Shown piece by piece: positions 1 to 5,903 of a DNA stretch of 64,000 nucleotides (its first letter is position 1; the number at the start of each line of letters is the position of its first letter). Origin of the DNA: Comamonadaceae bacterium (GTDB lineage Bacteria > Pseudomonadota > Gammaproteobacteria > Burkholderiales > Burkholderiaceae_C); contig JAIXXF010000001.1 of assembly GCA_027490925.1 (NCBI GenBank), forward strand, positions 186,001-250,000, given 5' to 3'. A model generated the notes under the pieces. The model did no database searches, was not told where the DNA came from, and was given only the letters and a program-made list of their open reading frames with translations. A program made the position numbers and the translations under genes.

Positions 1-531
1 GATCATGGGCAGGAAGTACCAGTCGCGGAACTCGTCGCTGAAGCGGTGCTGGCGCAAAAAGTCGCCCAGCGGTTGTTGCAGCTGGGCGTCTTGGTTGGCT
101 TCAGCGATCTGCGTGGCCAGCTTGTTGAAGCGCAGCAGGTCGCGGATCATTTTCAAGAAGCGGCCGTTCAGCAGGTTGCTGCGCTGCGCGAACACGGTGT
201 TCAGCGTGGAGCCGTTCCATTCCAGCGCCCGCCCTGGCCCAAAGGCATTGGGCACCTTGACCGAAAACGACATGTCCGAGTGCGCGGTCTCTACGCCCAG
301 CTCAGCAAACAGGTTGATCAGGTGGGGGTAGGTGCGCTCGTTGTAGACCAGAAAGCCGGTGTCCACCCCGTGGGTTACGGGGCCACGCGGGGTGGGCAGG
401 GTGATGTCCACCGTGTTGGTGTGGCCGCCGAAATAGCTGCCCGCTTCATACAGGGTGATGTCCGCCCGGCCGTGCAGGGTGTGGGCCACCGCGAGGCCAG
501 AAATGCCAGAACCGACGATCGCGAGTTTCAT
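1..531 (-). CDS. FAD-dependent amine oxidase-like protein (COG2907 type), C-terminus cut by window edge
   Basis: The reverse strand from the ATG at 531 runs open to base 1 (177 codons), so only the N-terminal part is present. It begins with a dinucleotide-binding motif, GSGISGLAVAH, after a beta strand (MKLAIV), followed by an acidic residue at the end of the next strand (ITLYEAG) and a GGHT motif. This is the FAD-binding start of flavin amine oxidase and protoporphyrinogen oxidase-like proteins. The family is often found beside cyclopropane-fatty-acid synthase, DUF1365 and photolyase genes in LitR-type light regulons, and the photolyase and MerR genes follow nearby here. Its substrate is not known; a role in lipid modification is inference from such neighbourhoods. 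It lies 516 bp downstream of the glutathione peroxidase gene on the same strand. Confidence 0.85.
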   Translation of the reverse strand, partial: MKLAIVGSGISGLAVAHTLHGRADITLYEAGSYFGGHTNTVDITLPTPRGPVTHGVDTGFLVYNERTYPHLINLFAELGVETAHSDMSFSVKVPNAFGPGRALEWNGSTLNTVFAQRSNLLNGRFLKMIRDLLRFNKLATQIAEANQDAQLQQPLGDFLRQHRFSDEFRDWYFLPMI

Positions 532-792
532 TGGTGACCCCGCGCGCTGGCCGTGGAGAAGAAAAATGTTGCGAAGCGCCCCGACGCGAACCAGGGAGGG
601 AGGGAGGATGAAAATGGCACCGGGATTGCATCCGGGTGAGGGTCACCCGAACGGCTTCGCAACACAAAACCAACCACCAACGGTGCCACACCATTGGCAA
701 CATTTGTGAGTCGGCGATGTGCCAAAAAGTTCCAACGGGTGTGGGTGGGCCGGGGCGGGCGGTGCGATGGGGCGCGAACGGACATGGCAACT

Positions 793-835
793 CGAAATTA
801 CTGTTGAGTCACATTATGACCGAATGGTAATTTCG
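793..835. promoter_or_regulatory. Inverted repeat around a possible promoter in the 532-1047 intergenic region
   Basis: The 516-bp gap between the amine oxidase start and the glutathione peroxidase stop contains no convincing gene. It holds a perfect 9-bp inverted repeat, CGAAATTAC (793-801) and GTAATTTCG (827-835), about three helical turns apart centre to centre. Between the arms the reverse strand reads TCATAATG, a plausible -10 for the minus-strand amine oxidase gene about 280 bp downstream. A smaller repeat, CCGAA/TTCGG (820-836), is nested with the right arm. It could be an operator, but no binding site consensus was tested. Confidence 0.35.
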
Positions 836-1047
836 GCGGTGCAGTCACACAACGGCGCGTCGCAAGGGCAGAAAGAGTGGGCACAGGGCAGGCATCGGCC
901 GTGCCATACCCTGTCTTGGCACGACCACTTTGCCCTTGTGTTTTCCGCGCCCCGCGCCCCCCGCCCCCCCCCCGCATGCGCCGGACCGCGCGTTGGGTCG
1001 GGGCAGGTGTGTTGTGTCTATATCTGCGGCTCGGGCCCCGGGGCGGT

Positions 1048-1668
1048 TCAGCGCTGGGCCAGCAGGCGCTCGACATCGGCCACGAAGGGCCGGTCTTGCG
1101 GGTTGGTTGCGCTGGGGTGGCTGAGCACGGTTTGGCCGTCGCGGCCGATGATGTATTTGTGGAAGTTCCAGCCCGGTGGTTGGCCGGTCTTGGCGGCGAG
1201 GGCTTTGTGCAGCGGGTTGGCGTCGGGGCCGACCACGCTGGTTTTGGCCAGCATCGGGAAGCGCACGCCGAAGGTGTTTTCGCAAAACGCGGCGATTTGG
1301 GCGTTGTTGCCGGGCTCCTGCGCACCGAAATTGTTCGCCGGGAACCCCAGCACCACCAGGCCCTTGTCTTTGTAACGGTCGTACAAAGCTTCCAGACCCT
1401 TGTACTGCCCGGTGTAACCGCAATAGCTTGCGGTGTTCACCACCACCACCACTTTGCCCGCGTACTGGCAGAGGTTTTGTGGCTTTTCGTCTTGCAAGCG
1501 GGCAAAGGTGTGTTGCAACACACCGCAGGCGGCGGGGGTGGCGGTGGGCGCAGCGGCCGAGCCCGTGGGGTTGGCGTGGGCGGGCACAGCCAGGCCGATC
1601 CACAAAACCAGGCCGACCCATGTGGCGGTGAGCGGGGCGGCCATCCGGGGGGGCAAGCGTCGCAGCAT
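1048..1668 (-). CDS. Exported glutathione peroxidase-family peroxidase
   Basis: This 206-residue thiol peroxidase probably reduces hydrogen peroxide or lipid hydroperoxides. Residues 1-32 form a signal peptide (basic start, hydrophobic core, VPAHA cleavage region), so the enzyme should act in the periplasm. The peroxidatic cysteine is C83 in NTASYCGYTG, and the WNF motif is at 167-169. The usual FPCNQFG loop reads FPANNFG (109-115), so the resolving cysteine is alanine and the catalytic glutamine is asparagine. With no resolving cysteine in that loop, recycling by thioredoxin is doubtful. The gene is divergent from the MerR photoreceptor and may belong to the photo-oxidative stress response, which is inference. 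The family assignment is firm; the reductant is unknown. Confidence 0.9.
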   Translation of the reverse strand: MLRRLPPRMAAPLTATWVGLVLWIGLAVPAHANPTGSAAAPTATPAACGVLQHTFARLQDEKPQNLCQYAGKVVVVVNTASYCGYTGQYKGLEALYDRYKDKGLVVLGFPANNFGAQEPGNNAQIAAFCENTFGVRFPMLAKTSVVGPDANPLHKALAAKTGQPPGWNFHKYIIGRDGQTVLSHPSATNPQDRPFVADVERLLAQR

Positions 1669-1685
1669 GGTATTCGGCCCTTTCG

Positions 1686-1714
1686 TTGTGTGGGTGGTTT
1701 GTCCAAGACATAAT
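1686..1714 (+). promoter_or_regulatory. Predicted promoter of the merR-DUF2256-photolyase operon
   Basis: A -35 box TTGTGT (1686-1691), a 17-base spacer and a -10 box CATAAT (1709-1714) lie 61 bp before the regulator ATG. A short inverted repeat, TGTC-CAA-GACA (1700-1710), overlaps the spacer and the edge of the -10. MerR-family regulators, including the CarH/LitR group, often act on their own promoters at such positions, so autoregulation is plausible but untested. Confidence 0.55.
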
Positions 1715-1775
1715 CTTAGGCTGTCCAGCGACGGCCCGAACCGACCCCCACAATGACCTTGCTCTCCCAGCTGCC

Positions 1776-2807
1776 ATGACCAGCGCCGCCGCCAACATCG
1801 CTGCCGTCGAGCGGGACACCGGCATTGGCAAGGACACCTTGCGGGTGTGGGAGCGCCGCTACGGTTTCCCCAAACCTGAACGCGACGCGCTGGGCGAGCG
1901 GCTGTATCCGCACGACCAGATCGAACGGCTGCGGCTGGTGCGCCGCCTCATCGACAGTGGCCACCGCCCCGGCCAGGTGGTGGGGCTGCCGCACGACGCT
2001 TTGCTGGCCCTGGCGCCCGGCCCCAAGGCCGCCGCCCACGCCCCGGCCGCGCTGCCGGTCGCAGCGGCGCGCACCGCGTCTGAACGCCCCGCGGACACGG
2101 GGCAGCGGCCAGCATCCGGGGCGGCATCGCCGGCGTTTGCAGGGCAGGCTGCTAATTCCGACGTCGCCCCATTGGCCGATTTGGCCACCCGCATGGCCTG
2201 GCTGCGCAGCCACGACGTGGACGCCCTGCGGCGCCACTTTGGGCAGGCAGTGGCGCAGCTGGGGCTGTCGCGCTTTGTGCAAGAGGTGGTCGTGCCCATG
2301 AACGCGCAGGTCGGCGACGCGTGGTTGCGCGGCGATTTGCAGATTTTTGAAGAACACCTCTACACCGAAACAGTGACTGCGGTGCTGCGCCACGGCATCC
2401 ACAACCTGCCTGCGGGCGCGCCCGACCGCCCCCGCGTGCTGATGACCACTTTCCCCAAGGAGCCGCACGGGCTGGGACTGCTGATGGCCGAGGCCATGCT
2501 CGCGCTGCAAGGATGCCGCTGCGTCTCGCTGGGGCCGCAAACGCCGGTTGACGACATCGTGCGGGCGGCCGACGCCCAGCGGGCCGACGCGGTGGCGCTC
2601 AGTTTCACCGGCAGCCTCAACCCCAACTACGTGCTCTCGGGTCTCAAGGCCCTGCGCACGCAACTCGCCGAGCGGGTGGAGATCTGGGTCGGCGGCCAAT
2701 GCCCGGTGCTGTACCGCAAACCCCTGGACGGGGTCACGCCATTGCCAACCTTTGAGGCCCTGGCGTCCCACCTGCGGCAGTGGCACCGTGTGGAGGGCAG
2801 GGCATGA
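1776..2807 (+). CDS. MerR-family transcriptional regulator with cobalamin-binding light-sensor domain (CarH/LitR-like)
   Basis: This 343-residue regulator has an N-terminal MerR helix-turn-helix (residues about 5-70, with DTLRVWERRYGFPKP), an alanine/proline-rich linker (about 75-135), a four-helix bundle and a B12-binding Rossmann domain (about 215-330). The light-sensor signature W-x9-E-H is present as W183, E193 and H194, and the lower-ligand motif EPHGLG places the cobalt-binding histidine at H231. Proteins of this type bind DNA in the dark with adenosylcobalamin and release it in light. In Thermus CarH the residue after the tryptophan is the histidine that ligates cobalt in the light state; here it is L184. 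The ATG at 1776 was chosen because the HTH follows at once; no strong ribosome binding site is visible. The gene overlaps the next by 4 bp (ATGA), and a photolyase follows. Confidence 0.92.
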   Translation: MTSAAANIAAVERDTGIGKDTLRVWERRYGFPKPERDALGERLYPHDQIERLRLVRRLIDSGHRPGQVVGLPHDALLALAPGPKAAAHAPAALPVAAARTASERPADTGQRPASGAASPAFAGQAANSDVAPLADLATRMAWLRSHDVDALRRHFGQAVAQLGLSRFVQEVVVPMNAQVGDAWLRGDLQIFEEHLYTETVTAVLRHGIHNLPAGAPDRPRVLMTTFPKEPHGLGLLMAEAMLALQGCRCVSLGPQTPVDDIVRAADAQRADAVALSFTGSLNPNYVLSGLKALRTQLAERVEIWVGGQCPVLYRKPLDGVTPLPTFEALASHLRQWHRVEGRA

Positions 2808-2983
2808 GCCGGGGTGGCGACTCCAGCGCCCGTGGCTTCAAGGGCAACAAGCAAAGCCTGCCGCAAAAGCCCTGCGTTGCCTGCGGTTTGCCCATGACCT
2901 GGCGCAAAAGCTGGGCCAAGAACTGGGACAGCGTCAAGTACTGCTCCGAGCGTTGCCGCCGCAGCGCGCCCGCAGGCCGTTGA
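2804..2983 (+). CDS. DUF2256 domain protein (small zinc-ribbon-like protein)
   Basis: The 59-residue protein carries the DUF2256 signature: a CxxC pair (KPCVACG), the TWRKSWAKNW segment and a second cysteine pair (YCSERC). The four cysteines suggest a metal site, probably zinc. Its function is unknown, but the family is commonly encoded next to photolyase/cryptochrome genes, as here. Its ATG overlaps the stop of the MerR regulator by 4 bp, so translation is probably coupled. Its stop lies 59 bp before the chosen photolyase start. Confidence 0.88.
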   Translation: MSRGGDSSARGFKGNKQSLPQKPCVACGLPMTWRKSWAKNWDSVKYCSERCRRSAPAGR

Positions 2984-3042
2984 GCGCCGCCCCGCCAGCC
3001 GCTCCCTCACCTCCCACCCCCCCCACACTACCAGTCGCGCCC

Positions 3043-4632
3043 ATGCCAGCCATTGACTGCCCTCTCGGCACCGAACAGACCCCGGTTCGCCGCTTGGTGT
3101 TGGTGCTGGGCGACCAGCTCTGGCTCGGCCACCCGGGGTTGGTGGATTTTGACCCGGCACAAGACGCGGTGCTGATGATCGAAGCGCACAGCGAAGGCAC
3201 CGCGGTGTGGAGCCACAAGGCGCGCATTGCGCTTTTCCTCTCGGCCATGCGCCACTTCTGCAACGAGGTGCACCGCCAAGGCTGGCGCTACCACTACGTG
3301 GCGTTGAACGAAGCCACCAAAACGCTCTCATATTCGGAGCATCTGAGCCAATGCCTGCAAGGGCTGAAGCCGGAAATCATCCAAATTTGCGAGCCCGGCG
3401 AGTGGCGCACCCTCGAAACCGTGCAAAACACCGCCAGCGCGTGCGACGTGCCACTTCAGGTGCTGCCCGACACGCATTTCATGTGCAGCCGCGAACAGTT
3501 CGCCCGATGGGCGAGCGGGCGCAAAGAACTGCGCATGGAGTATTTCTACCGCGAGATGCGGCGCCAGCACGGGGTGTTGGTGCAGGGCCGTGGCAAGACC
3601 GCCGAGCCGGAAGGCGGGCAGTGGAATTACGACGCCGACAACCGGCAGGGCTACCCCAAAGCCGGGCCTGGCGTCATCCCACCCCCGGCCCGGTTCGAGC
3701 CCGACCGCGTCACCCGCGAGGTGCTGGCCCTGGTGCAGCAGCACTTTCCCGACCACCCCGGCACGCTGGACCACTTTGGCTGGCCGGTCACCCGTGAGCA
3801 GGGCCTGCAAGCGCTTCAGGTGTTCGTGGAGACGCGGCTGGCCCATTTCGGCCCCCACCAAGACGCGATGTGGACCGACACCCCCTGGGGTTGGCACAGC
3901 GTGGTGTCGGTCGCCCTCAACCTGCACTTGATCGACCCGCGTGAGGTGGTGGCCGCCGCCGAGCAGGCCTACCGGACGCGCGCCCTGCCGTTGTCGAGCG
4001 TGGAAGGTTTCATCCGGCAGGTGATGGGCTGGCGCGAATTCATCCGCGGCATGTACTGGCTGGACATGCCCCAAATGAAGGCCGCCAACCATTTCAACCA
4101 CCGCCGCGCCTTGCCCGCCTGGTATTGGACCGGCGACACCCAAATGGCTTGCATGCGCGACGTGGTCGGCCAGACGCTGAAACATGGCTACGCCCACCAC
4201 ATCCAGCGGCTGATGGTCACCGGCCAGTTCGCGTTGCTGGCCGAACTGGAACCCCAGCAAGTGGCCGACTGGTACCTGGCGGTCTATGTGGACGCCATCG
4301 AATGGGTGGAGTTGCCCAATGTGGCGGGCATGGCGCTGTACGCCGACGGCGGGCGCTTCACCAGCAAGCCCTACATCGCCAGCGGACAGTACATCAAGCG
4401 CATGAGCAACTACTGCCAGGGCTGCCGGTACCAACCCGAGCAGCGCACCGGCGAGAGCGCCTGCCCGGTCACCACGCTGTACTGGCACTTCCTTGACCGG
4501 CACGAAGCGGCGCTCAAGGCCAACGCCCGCACCGCGCTGATGGTGCGCAACGTGGCCCGTTTGAGCGACGACGAGCGCGCATCCATCCGCGGCCATGCGG
4601 CGTACCTGCTGGAGAATTTGGATGCTTTGTGA
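3043..4632 (+). CDS. phrB: Iron-sulfur cryptochrome/photolyase (PhrB/CryB-type, probable (6-4) photolyase)
   Basis: The 529-residue flavoprotein belongs to the FeS-BCP branch of the cryptochrome/photolyase family (COG3046), whose studied members repair (6-4) photoproducts using light. It opens with the alpha/beta antenna domain (LVLVLGDQLW). The C-terminal catalytic domain carries GYAHHIQRLMV, typical of this branch. Four cysteines for a [4Fe-4S] cluster are visible at C370, C458, C461 and C474. Their spacing (88, 3, 13) matches what I recall for Agrobacterium PhrB. The ATG at 3043 was chosen because the conserved domain starts about 15 residues later; the upstream open frame is proline-rich and unlikely to be translated. 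It probably shares an operon with the light-sensing MerR gene, which fits light-induced DNA repair. Confidence 0.93.
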   Translation: MPAIDCPLGTEQTPVRRLVLVLGDQLWLGHPGLVDFDPAQDAVLMIEAHSEGTAVWSHKARIALFLSAMRHFCNEVHRQGWRYHYVALNEATKTLSYSEHLSQCLQGLKPEIIQICEPGEWRTLETVQNTASACDVPLQVLPDTHFMCSREQFARWASGRKELRMEYFYREMRRQHGVLVQGRGKTAEPEGGQWNYDADNRQGYPKAGPGVIPPPARFEPDRVTREVLALVQQHFPDHPGTLDHFGWPVTREQGLQALQVFVETRLAHFGPHQDAMWTDTPWGWHSVVSVALNLHLIDPREVVAAAEQAYRTRALPLSSVEGFIRQVMGWREFIRGMYWLDMPQMKAANHFNHRRALPAWYWTGDTQMACMRDVVGQTLKHGYAHHIQRLMVTGQFALLAELEPQQVADWYLAVYVDAIEWVELPNVAGMALYADGGRFTSKPYIASGQYIKRMSNYCQGCRYQPEQRTGESACPVTTLYWHFLDRHEAALKANARTALMVRNVARLSDDERASIRGHAAYLLENLDAL

Positions 4633-4752
4633 CCGCTGCGCCCCCGCGCAACGTCACCGAACCCGACGCAACGTCTGCAAAAGTCCCTGAAAACCCACTG
4701 AATTTTCTGCCCTGGGCGCACCACCGTCACTGGCGTGTCACCGCGGCCCGCG

Positions 4753-4758
4753 TAAAAT
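4753..4758 (+). promoter_or_regulatory. Predicted -10 box of the ferritin-like gene
   Basis: TAAAAT stands 23 bp before the ATG at 4782 in the 149-bp gap after the photolyase gene. No clear -35 box is present. The same TAAAAT-type element recurs before several other genes of this window, which supports it. It suggests the ferritin-like gene has its own promoter. Confidence 0.45.
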
Positions 4759-4781
4759 TTAAGCAATCACAAGGTACCACC

Positions 4782-5636
4782 ATGCTCTACCCTGAACTCT
4801 TCAAGCAGCTGGAGTCCGTCCGTTGGGACATGGACAAAGACATTCCCTGGTCGTCGTTCGATGCGTCCAAGCTCACCGATGAGCAGGCCCAAACCATCAA
4901 GATGAACGCCATCACCGAGTGGTCGGCCCTGCCCGCCACCGAGATGTTCCTGCGCGACAACAAGGACGACAGCGATTTCTCCGCCTTCATGTCGATCTGG
5001 TTCTTTGAAGAGCAGAAGCACTCGTTGGTGCTGATGGAGTACCTCAAGCGCTTCCGCCCCGACCTGGCGCCGACCGAAAAAGAGCTGCACGAGGTGCGCT
5101 TCGAGTTCGAGCCCGCTCCGGCGCTGGAGACACTGATGCTGCACTTCTGCGGCGAGATCCGCCTGAACCACTGGTACCGCCGCGCCAGTGAGTGGCACAC
5201 CGAGCCGGTCATCAAGCACATCTACACCACGCTCAGCCAAGACGAAGCCCGCCACGGTGGCGCCTACCTGCGCTACATGAAGCGCGCGATCAACAACTTT
5301 GGCACCGAAGCCAAGGCCGCGTTCACCAAGGTGGGCGTGTTGATGGCCAGCGCCCGCCGCACCGCGCAGGCGCTGCACCCCACCAACCTGCACGTCAACA
5401 AAGACCTGTTCCCGCGCGACACCATCCAAAGCCGCCTGCCCAACCCCGAGTGGCTGGAACACTGGCTGGACAAGCAAATCAACTTCGACGCGGTGTGGGA
5501 GACCAAGGTGGTCGAGCGCATCCTGCACAACATGAGCCTGTTGATGGAGCGCAGCTTCGGCACGGTGCAGGAACTCAACCGCTACCGCAAAGAACTGGTG
5601 CGGGAACTCACGCCCGCCAGCGTCGCGGCCGCCTGA
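4782..5636 (+). CDS. Ferritin-like diiron-domain protein
   Basis: The 284-residue protein has the four-helix diiron pattern: EWSALPATEMF (first glutamates), FFEEQKH (E-E-x-x-H), GEIRLNH and DEARHG (second E/D-x-x-H). These supply carboxylate and histidine ligands for two irons, as in ferritin-like oxidases and acyl-ACP desaturases. The actual reaction (iron storage, oxidase or desaturase-like) cannot be told from the sequence. The ATG at 4782 has AAGG about 8 bases upstream, while the open frame before it overlaps promoter-like sequence. It follows the photolyase with a 149-bp gap and probably its own promoter. Being soluble with no signal peptide, it should be cytoplasmic. Confidence 0.85.
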   Translation: MLYPELFKQLESVRWDMDKDIPWSSFDASKLTDEQAQTIKMNAITEWSALPATEMFLRDNKDDSDFSAFMSIWFFEEQKHSLVLMEYLKRFRPDLAPTEKELHEVRFEFEPAPALETLMLHFCGEIRLNHWYRRASEWHTEPVIKHIYTTLSQDEARHGGAYLRYMKRAINNFGTEAKAAFTKVGVLMASARRTAQALHPTNLHVNKDLFPRDTIQSRLPNPEWLEHWLDKQINFDAVWETKVVERILHNMSLLMERSFGTVQELNRYRKELVRELTPASVAAA

Positions 5637-5649
5637 CACCTGAACCCCG

Positions 5650-5669
5650 GAGCGGTTTGCCCACCGCTC
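5650..5669 (+). terminator. Hairpin after the ferritin-like gene
   Basis: GAGCGGT (5650-5656) and ACCGCTC (5663-5669) form a perfect 7-bp stem with a 6-base loop, 13 bp after the stop codon. No U-run follows, so it may be a weak terminator or an mRNA-stabilising hairpin. The rest of the 5637-5903 gap contains only the repeat at 5828-5848. Confidence 0.3.
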
Positions 5670-5827
5670 TGCCCCAGCCTGTCGCCGCCGGAAATCTCAG
5701 GGCGTTTGGGCGGTCTTCAGCTTTTCATCCTGTCTGGCACCGTTTTGGAGCCGTTTTGGCACCAGCCGGTGGTGAGCCACGCTTTTTTGGCCTTGATTGG
5801 CTGCTGACCCCGCCGTTCTGAGCGCAG

Positions 5828-5848
5828 TTGCTATTGAAAACATAGCAA
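5828..5848. repeat. Palindromic repeat, TGCTATTGAAAA family
   Basis: TTGCTAT, seven spacer bases and ATAGCAA form a perfect inverted repeat in the gap between the ferritin-like gene and glnE. The core TGCTATTGAAAA recurs on the reverse strand inside dprA (33596-33613), and related sequence is found near 18135 and 55640. I associate repeats of this kind with Comamonadaceae genomes. Confidence 0.6.
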
Positions 5849-5903
5849 TCATCGCGGGCGGTGTCCCCGCCTGAATGACCGCACCCGCGAGCGACCGCCG
5901 GTG

